Shown here piece by piece: positions 10,273 through 18,704 of a stretch of DNA of 64,000 bases; the stretch's first letter is position 1, and the number at the start of each line of letters is the position of its first letter. The DNA is taken from positions 1 to 64,000 of the forward strand of contig JBGURP010000037.1 in NCBI GenBank assembly GCA_045132055.1, read 5' to 3'. The DNA comes from F23-D06 sp045132055. GTDB lineage: Bacteria > Bacteroidota > Bacteroidia > Bacteroidales > WCHB1-69. Under the pieces are notes generated by a model. It searched no databases, was not told the origin of the DNA, and saw nothing but the letters and a program-made list of their open reading frames with translations. The position numbers and the translations under genes are program-made.

Positions 10273-13107
10273 ATGGAAGAAAACGCGTATGCTGAAGATT
10301 CATTGATAGTTTCCGGTGCACGGGAGAACAACCTCAAGGATGTGTCGGTTACCATTCCGCAGCAGCAGCTGGTGGTCATCACCGGATTGAGCGGCAGCGG
10401 CAAGTCTTCGCTCGCCTTCGATACCATCTACGCCGAAGGCCAACGCCGGTATATGGAGACCTTCTCCGCCTACGCCCGCCAGTTCATTGGCCATTTGGAG
10501 CATCCCGACGTGGACAAAATCAGCGGTCTTAACCCCGTCATTTCTATCGAACAGAAAACCGTGAACAAAAACCCGCGCTCCACTGTGGGCACCATCACGG
10601 AGGTTTATGATTTTCTGCGCCTTCTGTATGCGCGTGTGGCAGATGCCTACTCGTACAACACAGGCGAGAAGATGGTACACTACTCCGAGAAAGAGCTTAT
10701 CGACTTGGTGATTTCCAGGTATGATGAATGCCATGTAACCCTGCTCGCGCCCATCATCAAAGGTCGTAAAGGCCACTACCGCGAGCTGTTCGAGAACCTG
10801 CGCAAGCAAGGCTTCACTCGCGTGCGCATTGACGGCGTCATGCGCAAACTTTTGCTCAACATGCAGGTGGATCGATACAAGATGCACGACATTGAGCTGG
10901 CCATCGACACGCTGAATATCACGCAGTTTTCCAAAACGCGCGTCAGCAATAGCGTCCATATCGCGATGAAATATGGCAAAGGCTCCATCATGATTTTGGA
11001 TAATGACACGGGAGAGGTTAAGAATTACAGCAAGTTCCTGATGTGCCCCACCACGGGCATTTCCTACCCAGAACCCGAACCCAATAGCTTCTCTTTCAAT
11101 TCACCATACGGTGCATGTGAGCATTGCAGCGGACTTGGATATGTGTCGGAAATAGATTTGGAGAAGATGATTCCCGATCCGTCGAAGTCCATCAAAAACG
11201 GCGGTATCGTAGTGATAGGAGAATACAAAAACACGTTGCTGTTCCGAGAGTTGGATGCACTGGCCGAGAAATATCATTTTTCTTTGTCGGATCCCATCCA
11301 GGATTTGTCGGAACAGAATCTGAACATGGTGCTGTACGGTTCTCCGGAGTGGCTGTATGTGAAACGCGAATATGAAGGCTTGGCCCCGATGAAGAAGTCG
11401 TTCGAGGGCGTGGTCAACTATATCCGCAATCTCAATTCGGACAACATTCCGGCTTCGTTGCGCAAATGGATCAACCAGTTCATCAACATGGCGCCCTGTC
11501 CGGAGTGCCACGGCACGCGCCTGCGCAAGGAGGCGTTGCATTTCCGTATCGACGGCAAGAATATCGCGGAGCTGGCCCACATGGACATTTCTGAATTGTA
11601 TGAATGGATGGAGCAACTGCCCAAGAAGCTGGATGCTTCCAAAAAACGCATTGCTTCGGAAATCATCCGCGAAATCACTTTCCGGCTGAAATTTCTGTGC
11701 AACGTCGGCATACAATACTTGTCATTGGACCGCTCGGCGGCGTCGCTCTCCGGCGGTGAAGCTCAGCGTATCCGTCTGGCCACCCAGATCAGCTCGCAGC
11801 TGGTGAACGTGATGTACATCCTGGACGAGCCGAGCATCGGCTTGCACCAGCGCGACAACCACCTGCTGATCCAGTCGCTCAAAGACTTGCGCGATTTGGG
11901 CAACTCGGTGATTGTGGTGGAACACGACCGTGACATGATGGAGGCGGCGGATTTCATCGTGGATGTGGGCCCCGAAGCTGGCAATCGCGGCGGCCACATC
12001 GTGGCTTCCGGCACGTACAACGACATCCTGAAGGCTGATTCGCTGACCGCCGACTATCTGACTGGCCGCAAGAAAATAGAGATACCCCAAACCCGCAGAC
12101 CCGGCAATGGCCATACACTGACCCTGATTGGTGCGTCGGGCAACAACCTGAAGGACGTGACCGTCAGTTTCCCGCTGGGCACGCTCATCTGCGTGACGGG
12201 CGTGTCGGGCAGCGGCAAATCCACCCTCATCAATGAAACGCTGTATCCCATCCTCAACCGCTATGTGTATCGTTCTGAGAAGAAACCGTTGGACTATGCC
12301 GCGATAGAGGGTTTGGAGCATATCGACAAGATTATTGAAATCAACCAGCAGCCCATCGGGCGCACGCCGCGCTCCAATCCCGCCACGTACGTGGGTGTCT
12401 TTGATGACATCCGAAAGCTGTTTTCCGACATGCCCGAATCCAAGATCAGAGGCTACAAGCCCGGACGTTTCTCCTTCAATGTGTCCGGCGGACGCTGCGA
12501 GGAGTGCAAGGGTGCCGGCGTGCAGAGCATCGAGATGAATTTCCTGCCGGATGTGTATGTCACCTGCGAGAAATGCAACGGCAGACGGTATAATGATGAG
12601 ACACTGGAGGTTAGATACAAAGGAAAGTCCATTAACGATATATTGGAAATGGACATTGAGAGCGCCATCCCGTTCTTTGAGAACATCCCCGCTATTGTTC
12701 TGCCTTTGAAGACGATGGCCGACGTGGGATTGGGTTATTTGCGATTGGGTCAATCCTCCACCACGCTCTCCGGCGGTGAGGCGCAGCGTGTGAAGCTGGC
12801 TGCCGAGCTGTCGAAAAAGGAGACGGGCCAAACGGTCTATATTCTCGATGAGCCCACGACTGGATTGCATTTCCACGACATCGCCATCCTCATGGATGTG
12901 CTCAACAAGCTGGTGGACAGAGGCAATACGGTGATTGTGATCGAGCACAACATGGATGTGATAAAGATGGCCGACTGGATTATCGACATGGGCCCTGAAG
13001 GCGGTCGCTCCGGCGGCGAGGTGGTGGCCGAAGGCACACCCGAGGAGATTGTGGCCAAGGGCGTCGGATTCACCGCCGAATATTTAGCCAAAGAACTTGC
13101 ACAATGA
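10273..13107 (+). CDS. uvrA: Excinuclease ABC subunit A
   Basis: 944 residues from the ATG at 10273; a TTG-started longer frame would run through the promoter and is rejected. Two ABC modules: Walker A GLSGSGKSSLAFDTIYAEGQ and GVSGSGKSTLINETLYP, signatures LSGGEAQRIRLATQI and LSGGEAQRVKLAAELSK, Walker B MYILDEPSIGLHQRDN and VYILDEPTTGLHFHDI. The second zinc knuckle (CEECKGAG ... CEKCNGRRY) is intact. The first has MCPTTG ... CEHCSG, so only three of four Cys. UvrA scans DNA for bulky lesions and loads UvrB. It overlaps the ureohydrolase gene by 4 bases (ATGA). Confidence 0.96.
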   Translation: MEENAYAEDSLIVSGARENNLKDVSVTIPQQQLVVITGLSGSGKSSLAFDTIYAEGQRRYMETFSAYARQFIGHLEHPDVDKISGLNPVISIEQKTVNKNPRSTVGTITEVYDFLRLLYARVADAYSYNTGEKMVHYSEKELIDLVISRYDECHVTLLAPIIKGRKGHYRELFENLRKQGFTRVRIDGVMRKLLLNMQVDRYKMHDIELAIDTLNITQFSKTRVSNSVHIAMKYGKGSIMILDNDTGEVKNYSKFLMCPTTGISYPEPEPNSFSFNSPYGACEHCSGLGYVSEIDLEKMIPDPSKSIKNGGIVVIGEYKNTLLFRELDALAEKYHFSLSDPIQDLSEQNLNMVLYGSPEWLYVKREYEGLAPMKKSFEGVVNYIRNLNSDNIPASLRKWINQFINMAPCPECHGTRLRKEALHFRIDGKNIAELAHMDISELYEWMEQLPKKLDASKKRIASEIIREITFRLKFLCNVGIQYLSLDRSAASLSGGEAQRIRLATQISSQLVNVMYILDEPSIGLHQRDNHLLIQSLKDLRDLGNSVIVVEHDRDMMEAADFIVDVGPEAGNRGGHIVASGTYNDILKADSLTADYLTGRKKIEIPQTRRPGNGHTLTLIGASGNNLKDVTVSFPLGTLICVTGVSGSGKSTLINETLYPILNRYVYRSEKKPLDYAAIEGLEHIDKIIEINQQPIGRTPRSNPATYVGVFDDIRKLFSDMPESKIRGYKPGRFSFNVSGGRCEECKGAGVQSIEMNFLPDVYVTCEKCNGRRYNDETLEVRYKGKSINDILEMDIESAIPFFENIPAIVLPLKTMADVGLGYLRLGQSSTTLSGGEAQRVKLAAELSKKETGQTVYILDEPTTGLHFHDIAILMDVLNKLVDRGNTVIVIEHNMDVIKMADWIIDMGPEGGRSGGEVVAEGTPEEIVAKGVGFTAEYLAKELAQ

Positions 13108-13961
13108 TAAAGCACATGACCAGTTTCCTCGATATGGACGAGGAATTATATGAATTGGAACACGCCCGCTACGTGCTCCTTCCGGTTCCGTATGATGGCA
13201 CCAGCACGTTTGTGAAGGGTGCAGACAAGGGCCCGCAAGCCATCCTGGATGCCTCCGACAGCCTGGAACTCAACGATGTCCAATATCAAATAGAAGCCTG
13301 CAATGCCGGCATCCATACGGACCAGCATACCTACGATTTATCCTCTCCAGACAACATGGTGCAATCGGTCTATCAACGGGTTAAGCATTTTATGGAGATG
13401 CAGAAATTCCCCATCTTGCTGGGTGGCGAGCATTCGGTTTCCGTGGGAGCCATCAAGGCCATGAGTGAGCAATACGAGGACTTGACGGTGCTGCAGATCG
13501 ACGCGCACGCCGACTTGCGTGACGAGTATCATGACTCCATTTACAACCATGCTTGTGTGATGCGCCGCGCGCAGGATTATGCGCGCGTGGTGCAGGTGGG
13601 CATCCGCAACGTGTGCACGGAGGAGATGCACAACCTCGTGCCCGAGAATGTCTTCTATGCTCATGACATCTACAATACGGAAGAATGGATGGACAGGGCG
13701 GTCGAGCGTCTTACCCAAAATGTCTATGTCACGTTCGATTTAGATGGGCTGGACCCGTCTATTTTGCCGGCTACCGGCACGCCCCTGCCGGGAGGTTTGC
13801 AGTGGTATCCTACGTTGAGATTCTTGGACAAAGTGTTCCGCCAGCGCAATGTGGTGGGCTTCGATGTGGTGGAACTCTGCCCGCAGCCCGACAACAAGGT
13901 GTCCGACGTCCTCGCCGCCACGCTGGTCTATAAGATGATCAACATGCAGGAAGTGAAGTAG
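13104..13961 (+). CDS. speB: Ureohydrolase family protein, agmatinase-like
   Basis: 285 residues. The binuclear manganese motifs of the arginase/agmatinase family are present: GGEHSVSVGAIKAM, QIDAHADLRDEYHDS and VTFDLDGLDPSILPATGTP, with the final FDVVELCP. The N-terminus (LLPVPYDGTSTFVKGADKGP) matches the agmatinase branch, which makes putrescine and urea from agmatine. Formiminoglutamase or another guanidino substrate is not excluded. Its ATG overlaps the uvrA stop (ATGA), suggesting translational coupling although the functions are unrelated. No speA-type arginine decarboxylase is nearby. Confidence 0.85.
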   Translation: MIKHMTSFLDMDEELYELEHARYVLLPVPYDGTSTFVKGADKGPQAILDASDSLELNDVQYQIEACNAGIHTDQHTYDLSSPDNMVQSVYQRVKHFMEMQKFPILLGGEHSVSVGAIKAMSEQYEDLTVLQIDAHADLRDEYHDSIYNHACVMRRAQDYARVVQVGIRNVCTEEMHNLVPENVFYAHDIYNTEEWMDRAVERLTQNVYVTFDLDGLDPSILPATGTPLPGGLQWYPTLRFLDKVFRQRNVVGFDVVELCPQPDNKVSDVLAATLVYKMINMQEVK

Positions 13962-13989
13962 GGGATAGTGATCAGTGAACAGGGTACAG

Positions 13990-14014
13990 TAGAGACGTGA
14001 CATGCCGCGTCTCA
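13990..14014. repeat. GAGACG-type palindrome, copy 1
   Basis: TAGAGACGTGACATGCCGCG followed by TCTCA forms an imperfect inverted repeat. It is related to 38985-39012, a near-perfect copy, and more loosely to 32600-32624. Confidence 0.7.
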
Positions 14015-14016
14015 TG

Positions 14017-14052
14017 GGTGCACGAGGTGCACGAGGTGCAAGAGGTGAATGG
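14017..14052 (-). repeat. CACCTCGTG / CACCTCTTG tandem 9-base repeat, intergenic copy
   Basis: On the reverse strand this reads CCCATTCACCTCTTGCACC and then two CTCGTGCAC units. The same units flank family I copies at 18541-18572 and 18640-18676, precede the copy at 52245, and occur inside the genes at 32637-33572 and 55034-58879. Confidence 0.85.
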
Positions 14053-14079
14053 GTAAAAGAGATAAAGGAGGAGGTAAAT

Positions 14080-14128
14080 AATTCCCCTTCTATTTTAGAA
14101 GGGGTGGCCGTAGGCCGGGGTAGTAATA
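14080..14128 (-). repeat. Dispersed hairpin repeat, family I, copy B
   Basis: Reverse orientation. It has TATTACTACCCCGGCCTACG, GGCCACCCC, the stem CCCCTTCTAAAATAGAAGGGG split by a short loop, and GAATTATT. The core matches copy C (18578-18626) across its whole length as far as I can align by eye. Confidence 0.9.
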
Positions 14129-14184
14129 TGAAGGGGTGAATGTGGTACATGTGGTGCAAGAGGAAATTGGTTCAGTATGTCTTT

Positions 14185-14249
14185 GCGTGCTGGAAGCACG
14201 CTATCCCAATAACCCCTAACAAGCGACTGAAAGGAGCGCAGTTTGGGGG
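14185..14249 (+). repeat. Double-hairpin repeat, family II, copy 1
   Basis: Hairpin 1 is GCGTGCTGGAAGCACGC, then the linker TATCCCAATAACCCC, then hairpin 2 with outer CCCC/GGGG arms around AAGCGACTGAAAGGAGCGC. The same architecture occurs at 54765-54831 and, reversed, at 54603-54665. Confidence 0.85.
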
Positions 14250-14428
14250 AGTAATGATCTCTATGGAACCCAGCGTGCCGAAGGTACGCAACTGATTTCC
14301 AATTCGCCGCTGTTACCTTTCTGCTTTTTATTTGATATATTTTTATAATACACTGGGTATTAACATTTTACTCTCCCAATCTGTTGATAAAAAATCACGA
14401 TGACAGACTGATTTATAAGTAAATCTTA

Positions 14429-14436
14429 TAATTTTG
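14429..14436 (+). promoter_or_regulatory. Bacteroidota -7 element for the MBOAT operon
   Basis: TAATTTTG matches TAnnTTTG, 86 bases before the MBOAT ATG, in AT-rich sequence downstream of the repeat cluster. Confidence 0.5.
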
Positions 14437-14521
14437 CAGCGTCTAACATCATCCATCTTTACTCTTCGATGTATTGTTCAAATTCTCAATTCTGAATTCT
14501 CAATTAAAATCGTAATAAAAC

Positions 14522-15718
14522 ATGCTCTTCCAAAGCGGCCAATTGTTTTTCTGCATCCTGCTGTTTACCACGGTTTTCGTGGTGTGCAAGTGGGTGTTCC
14601 GGAAAGGCTGGCTGAACAACGTGGTCCTGCTGCTGGGCAACGCGCTGATACTGACCAACATCGTGCGCCCGCAGTCGGTACTCATCCTGCTGATCGTGGC
14701 CGCGGTGTGCTACGGGGCGGGCGTGCTCCTGCAACGGAAGAAATGGCGCTGGCTGCTGGCCCTCACCCTCGTGCTGCTGGTCGCCCTCTTTGCCATCCGC
14801 TCGTATCCACTCGTGTGGAAGTGGTTTGGCGAGTTCTGGACCACCAACATGAAGAAACCGTTTTTCTCCGTGGAAAAACTCGGTCTCTCCTATATCCTCT
14901 TCCGCCTCATCCACTGGCTCGTGGAATGCCGCAGGGGAACACTCCGCACCCATGACTTCCTCACTTATGTCAACTATCTGTTCTTCTTTCCCACCTTCAT
15001 GGCCGGGCCCATCGATACGCTCAACAACTTCCACTATTGGATGAATACCACCCATGTGCGCTTCAACGCGCGGATGCTGCTCGCCGGTGTGGGCCGCATC
15101 TTCCTGGGTGCCGTGAAAACCCTGCTCATCGTGCCGCTGATGCTGCCGTACGCCACCAACTACCAGACACTTCTCCCGAACATGGGGCCCTGGAGCGCGG
15201 TGATTTGCGCCGCCCTGCTGTATTCTCTGTACATCTATATCGACTTTTCCGGCTACTGCGATATGGCCATCGGCATGGCCTATATGATGGGCATACGCAC
15301 CCCTGAGAACTTCAACAACCCATACTTGTCGGCCAATATCGCGGAGTTCTGGAAACGCTGGCACATCACCTTCTCCACTTTTTTGAAGATATACGTGTTC
15401 AAGCCCGTCATTGGCTTGCTCAACCGGTTCCCCATTCGGAAATACCGCATGGTTGTCTCTGTCACCGCCTACATGATAACATTCTTCGTGTGTGGCCTCT
15501 GGCACGGCTGCACCCTCAATTTCGTGCTCTGGGGCCTGTGGCACGGATTAGGCCTTTCGTTGTATAAAATCGGCATCGACATCCATCCCCCAAAACCCAC
15601 TCGTCTGAACCGCGCGCTCGGCATCGCCGCCACGTTCCTGTTTGTCACGGTGGGATGGATTTTCTTCAACTACCCGATGGATGAATTGAGTAATATGATA
15701 AATCTGCTGTTCGGATGA
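14522..15718 (+). CDS. MBOAT family membrane O-acyltransferase (DltB/AlgI-like)
   Basis: 398 residues with about ten hydrophobic segments. MBOAT hallmarks: FFPTFMAGPIDTLNNFHYW, the amphipathic DFSGYCDMAIGMAYMMG, ANIAEFWKRWHITFSTFLK, and FFVCGLWHGCTLNFVLWGLWHG with His328 as the likely catalytic residue. These inner-membrane proteins pass an acyl group from a cytoplasmic donor to the outer face. Its stop overlaps the start of an SGNH-type gene (ATGA), and a 39-codon membrane peptide gene follows. This matches the DltB-DltD-DltX arrangement, although DltA/DltC-type donor genes are absent here. The acceptor polymer is unknown; exopolysaccharide or lipopolysaccharide acylation is plausible. Confidence 0.9.
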   Translation: MLFQSGQLFFCILLFTTVFVVCKWVFRKGWLNNVVLLLGNALILTNIVRPQSVLILLIVAAVCYGAGVLLQRKKWRWLLALTLVLLVALFAIRSYPLVWKWFGEFWTTNMKKPFFSVEKLGLSYILFRLIHWLVECRRGTLRTHDFLTYVNYLFFFPTFMAGPIDTLNNFHYWMNTTHVRFNARMLLAGVGRIFLGAVKTLLIVPLMLPYATNYQTLLPNMGPWSAVICAALLYSLYIYIDFSGYCDMAIGMAYMMGIRTPENFNNPYLSANIAEFWKRWHITFSTFLKIYVFKPVIGLLNRFPIRKYRMVVSVTAYMITFFVCGLWHGCTLNFVLWGLWHGLGLSLYKIGIDIHPPKPTRLNRALGIAATFLFVTVGWIFFNYPMDELSNMINLLFG

Positions 15719-16824
15719 AAAGGATGTATCAATTGAAAGTTCTGGCCTGGATAGGTTCGGTGGCGCTGGCTTCGGCGCTTGCCTTCCTGCTGCTGGCATG
15801 GTTCATACCTCCGTTCAAAGCCCTTGAACCGGACAGACAGCTGTACACCATCCGCCATCAGGAGCTTCGCGACAACAACCCGCTCTACACTGATCTGTTC
15901 CTGCAGAGCATCAAACATCACAACGGTTATCTGGTGCTGGGCACCTCGGAGAGCAACGACCTCACAGAAGGCAATTACTACGATTTCCTGAATGCTGACA
16001 CCACGTTAAAAATCGGTTTTTCCCTCGTGGCGGGTGCGGGAAGGACACCCTGCACCTACTTTCCCTTGATACAGAGCAATGATAACGTGCGTGGTTTGAA
16101 GGTGATTTTCATGATTAACCCGCGCTATTGGTGCAATCCATACGCACGCAGCAACAAGCAGTATTTCAGCCGTTATGTTTCCACCGCCGAATACAAACGG
16201 GCAAACCACCCCAAGAACAAACGGGTAGATGACATTTTGAAAGTCAATCATTCATACATTCCTTTGGTTAACAGAATAGGCGACGGGGCAGATCTGTTCC
16301 TGGATCGGGTGCGCCGGAAATACTATCAGGATCTGGTTTTCGACTTGAAACCGGACAAATTCAGCAAAAGCCTCCGTTTTTTCGGAGAGAAGAAAAAACT
16401 TGATGAATATCCTCATTTCGGAGTTATAGACAGCATGCACTACAACTTTGAATATAATGTGGCAAAAGGTTACAATGTGAGCGATAACCTCTTTTACGTG
16501 GACACCTCTGTCACCTACCGGTACGATGAACTGCGGGTGATGATATCAGTATGCAAAGAGCACGACGTAGATATTACCTTTGTTGTGGGACCGTATAACA
16601 AACTGGCATTTGAGAAGGCCTGCCCCGAACAAATTCCTATGTTAGACGAGGTGTGCCAAAACATCATAAATATTTGCCGTCAAGAAAAAGTGCCTTATAT
16701 AGATGCCACGGACCTGTCCGATACGCCGGGCGCGTTCAAAGACATCCAGCACCACAGCTCGTATGGCGCCTATTTTATCTATCTGAAAATCAAAAACTAT
16801 GTTCTGGAAAAAGAAAATCGTTAG
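15715..16824 (+). CDS. Membrane-anchored SGNH/DltD-like acyl transferase
   Basis: 369 residues. One N-terminal membrane segment (about residues 10-32) is followed by a periplasmic domain. The nucleophile candidate is Ser78 in VLGTSESND, which resembles the GSSE block of DltD. A C-terminal D343-x-x-H346 (FKDIQHHSSYG) supplies the Asp/His pair of the SGNH fold. In MBOAT-SGNH systems this protein transfers the exported acyl group to the polymer. The ATG overlaps the MBOAT stop by 4 bases, and the next small gene starts inside its 3' end. Similarity to DltD is by layout and motifs only, so a generic SGNH hydrolase is the alternative. Confidence 0.75.
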   Translation: MKRMYQLKVLAWIGSVALASALAFLLLAWFIPPFKALEPDRQLYTIRHQELRDNNPLYTDLFLQSIKHHNGYLVLGTSESNDLTEGNYYDFLNADTTLKIGFSLVAGAGRTPCTYFPLIQSNDNVRGLKVIFMINPRYWCNPYARSNKQYFSRYVSTAEYKRANHPKNKRVDDILKVNHSYIPLVNRIGDGADLFLDRVRRKYYQDLVFDLKPDKFSKSLRFFGEKKKLDEYPHFGVIDSMHYNFEYNVAKGYNVSDNLFYVDTSVTYRYDELRVMISVCKEHDVDITFVVGPYNKLAFEKACPEQIPMLDEVCQNIINICRQEKVPYIDATDLSDTPGAFKDIQHHSSYGAYFIYLKIKNYVLEKENR

Positions 16825-16918
16825 AATATTGGCAGCCATCCTCATCATCGTGTTGATTTTCTTCATGCTGTTATTGCACAGCAAAGGGGACATATCCTGC
16901 CTGTACACGAATTTTTAA
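16799..16918 (+). CDS. 39-residue single-pass microprotein, DltX-like
   Basis: The ATG at 16799 lies 26 bases inside the end of the SGNH gene in another frame, and TAA is at 16916-16918. The product starts MFWKKKIVRI, has one membrane helix (about residues 10-27, AAILIIVLIFFMLLL) and ends HSKGDISCLYTNF. A positive N-terminus predicts an outward-facing C-terminus. Gram-positive DltX is likewise a tiny one-helix protein with a C-terminal Tyr-Phe tail (FIYNEF in Bacillus, from memory); here the last six residues are CLYTNF. The position, size, topology and tail all fit the acyl-relay peptide of an MBOAT-SGNH pathway. There is no homology evidence beyond that, and it could be an overlooked non-coding stretch. 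Confidence 0.65.
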   Translation: MFWKKKIVRILAAILIIVLIFFMLLLHSKGDISCLYTNF

Positions 16919-16923
16919 AAGAA

Positions 16924-17910
16924 TCAGGTGTTGATAAGTCCCAACATTTCCTCATTACTTACACCGCTCAAGTAATCTTCCACGCGGGTAGATTGGAGTA
17001 CTTTCCAAATGCACTCTTCCGTATGTGGTTGCCCGATGAACATCTGGACAAGCTCGTCGGGATTCTTTTTGGAGAAGAAATCGCCGTAAATCCGCAAATC
17101 GGAAATGATTCCGTTTTTCACGTCCATGCCAATCTGCACGGTGCCGCCCTTGGTGCGCACCTTCCGCTCAATCGCATACTTTGGGGAGGCACCGTAGTTC
17201 CACTCCCAAGTGGAAAATTTCTCGTCAGCACGCTTCTGGATGCAGGCCTCCTCTTGCGGCGTGAGCGGCTCAATGGTGGTGCCCGGCTGCTGTTTCACGA
17301 TGAAGTCCATCAGATAATCCTTGAACTCCATCACCGTCATGGGTTGGGGTAGGTGCTCCGAAATGTTGGTCACGCGGCTGCGCACCGACTTCACCGCCTT
17401 GTCGTTGAACTTGTCGGGATCCACCTTCAGCGCCTGCGCGAGGTTGTGCTGCACGGTGGAGAAGAGCAATGTGCCGTGCTCCAGCACACGGTTGCCGTAA
17501 TAGACCATGGCGTTGCCCGAAATCTTCTTGTCGTGCACCACCAAATCGTTGCGCCCGGAAAAGGCCGCGGGCACCCCTAACGACTGCAACGCATCCACTA
17601 TCGGTTGCAGAAATTTCACGAAGTTGATCTCCTTCTCCTCCGGCGCGATGTTGCGGATGAAGCTAAAGTTCAGGTTCCCAAGATCATGGAACACGGCGCC
17701 GCCGCCCGTGAGCCGACGGGCTACCACAATCTTGTTTTCTTCCACAAAGGGCTGGTTGATTTCGGCCAATGTGTTCTGATGCCTTCCGATGATGATGGCG
17801 TTGGCGTTTTGCCATAGCATGAAAACCTCTTCCTGCGTCTGTGTGAGCAGGTACTCCTCGGTGGCGAGGTTGAAGTAGGGCGATTGGGTGGGGAGCCAGA
17901 TGTAACGCAT
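16924..17910 (-). CDS. lplA: Lipoate-protein ligase A family
   Basis: 328 residues from the ATG at 17908-17910. Family motifs: NLATEEYLL, the lipoyl-AMP pocket VARRLTGGGAVFHDLGNLNF, ISGNAMVYYGNRVLEHGTLL (Lys-containing), and the C-terminal accessory domain with WEWNYGASPKYAIERK. It attaches salvaged lipoate to E2 or GcvH proteins; the glycine cleavage P-protein gene lies elsewhere in this window. It follows the rubrerythrin gene, but a strong terminator hairpin ends just 13 bases before this ATG. An in-frame GTG at 17931 would add seven residues and lies inside that hairpin. Confidence 0.9.
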   Translation of the reverse strand: MRYIWLPTQSPYFNLATEEYLLTQTQEEVFMLWQNANAIIIGRHQNTLAEINQPFVEENKIVVARRLTGGGAVFHDLGNLNFSFIRNIAPEEKEINFVKFLQPIVDALQSLGVPAAFSGRNDLVVHDKKISGNAMVYYGNRVLEHGTLLFSTVQHNLAQALKVDPDKFNDKAVKSVRSRVTNISEHLPQPMTVMEFKDYLMDFIVKQQPGTTIEPLTPQEEACIQKRADEKFSTWEWNYGASPKYAIERKVRTKGGTVQIGMDVKNGIISDLRIYGDFFSKKNPDELVQMFIGQPHTEECIWKVLQSTRVEDYLSGVSNEEMLGLINT

Positions 17911-17913
17911 AGG

Positions 17914-17943
17914 GCAAAAAAACGGGCGCACTTCGGTGCGCCC
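17914..17943 (-). terminator. Rho-independent terminator after the rubrerythrin gene
   Basis: On the reverse strand GGGCGCAC-CGAA-GTGCGCCC is a perfect 8-pair stem followed by G and seven T. The T tract ends 5 bases before the lplA start codon. Confidence 0.9.
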
Positions 17944-17953
17944 TCATTAAGAT

Positions 17954-18499
17954 TTATTTCTTGAAATATCTGTTGAAAAGACCTTGGAATCCCTGGCCGT
18001 GACGAGCCTCGTCCTTGGCCATTTCATGAACGGTGTCGTGGATGGCGTCCCAGTTCATCTCCTTGGCGCGTTTGGCGATGCGCATCTTGTCGGCGCAGGC
18101 ACCGCTCTCGGCCATCATGCGCTTCTCAAGGTTGGTCTTGGTGTCCCAAACCACCTCGCCAAGAAGCTCGGCGAATTTGGCGCAGTGCTCAGCCTCTTCG
18201 AAAGCATAGCGTTTGAAAGCCTCAGCTATTTCAGGATAGCCCTCGCGGTCGGCTTGGCGGCTCATGGCCAGGTACATGCCCACTTCGGTGGCCTCTCCTA
18301 TGAAATGTGCGTTGAGGTCCTTGATCATCTCCTCGTCAGAGCTCTTCGCAACGCCAATCACATGCTCGGTGGCCCAGGAGAGCTCAGTGTCTTTTACTTC
18401 CTCGAATTTCTCAGCAGGTTGGCCGCATTGCGGGCATTTTGCCGGCGGAGTGTCACCCTCGTGCACATAACCGCAAACTTTGCATACAAATTTCTTCAT
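17954..18499 (-). CDS. Rubrerythrin with N-terminal rubredoxin domain (reverse rubrerythrin)
   Basis: 181 residues. The first ~35 residues are a rubredoxin-type iron site (CKVCGYVHEG ... CPQCGQP). The rest is a ferritin-like diiron four-helix domain with FIGEATEVGMYLAM, AFEEAEHCAKFAELLGE and MAKDEARHGQGFQGL carrying the Glu/His ligands. In classical rubrerythrin the rubredoxin part is C-terminal, so this is the reversed order known from anaerobes such as Clostridium, where it reduces peroxide (and oxygen). It suits an anaerobic lifestyle. It is followed by its own terminator. Confidence 0.92.
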   Translation of the reverse strand: MKKFVCKVCGYVHEGDTPPAKCPQCGQPAEKFEEVKDTELSWATEHVIGVAKSSDEEMIKDLNAHFIGEATEVGMYLAMSRQADREGYPEIAEAFKRYAFEEAEHCAKFAELLGEVVWDTKTNLEKRMMAESGACADKMRIAKRAKEMNWDAIHDTVHEMAKDEARHGQGFQGLFNRYFKK

Positions 18500-18577
18500 G
18501 TTTTTTTATTTGTTGTTGTTTAATAAATTGATATCCCATTCACCCCGTGTACCTCTTGCACCCCATTTACCCCTTCA

Positions 18578-18626
18578 TATTACTACCCCGGCCTACGGCC
18601 ACCCCTTCTAAAATAGAAGGGGAATT
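18578..18626 (+). repeat. Dispersed hairpin repeat, family I, copy C
   Basis: TATTACTACCCCGGCCTACG, GGCCACCCC, stem CCCCTTCT-AAAAT-AGAAGGGG and GAATTATT. It is flanked on both sides by CACCTC-type tandem units, as in copy B. Confidence 0.9.
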
Positions 18627-18686
18627 ATTCACCTCCTCCTTTACCTCTTTTACCCCATCTACCTCTTGCACCCCGTGAACCCATAA

Positions 18687-18704
18687 GCCGCACGGCCGTG
18701 CGGC
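18687..18704. repeat. Perfect 18-base palindrome
   Basis: GCCGCACGGCCGTGCGGC is self-complementary over its whole length. It lies 15 bases beyond the stop of cdaA and may act in transcript ending or be another member of the GC-rich palindrome set. Confidence 0.7.

Larger units (their letters stand above)
13962..14521. other. 560-base gene-free stretch packed with repeats
   Basis: No convincing gene is seen. In order it holds a GAGACG palindrome (13990-14014), GTGCACGAG tandem units (14017-14052), a family I hairpin repeat (14080-14128, reverse orientation), a family II double hairpin (14185-14249), a further hairpin GCGTGCCGAAGGTACGC (14273-14289), an AT-rich tract, the promoter TAATTTTG (14429-14436) and a short direct repeat AATTCTCAATT before the MBOAT start. 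Confidence 0.8.

Noticed and set aside
11722..12948. 408-codon - strand frame opposite uvrA
   Set aside because: Antisense of conserved ABC motifs; no recognisable domain of its own.
14017..14052. CRISPR array
   Set aside because: Units are about 9 bases, head-to-tail with no spacers; no cas genes nearby.
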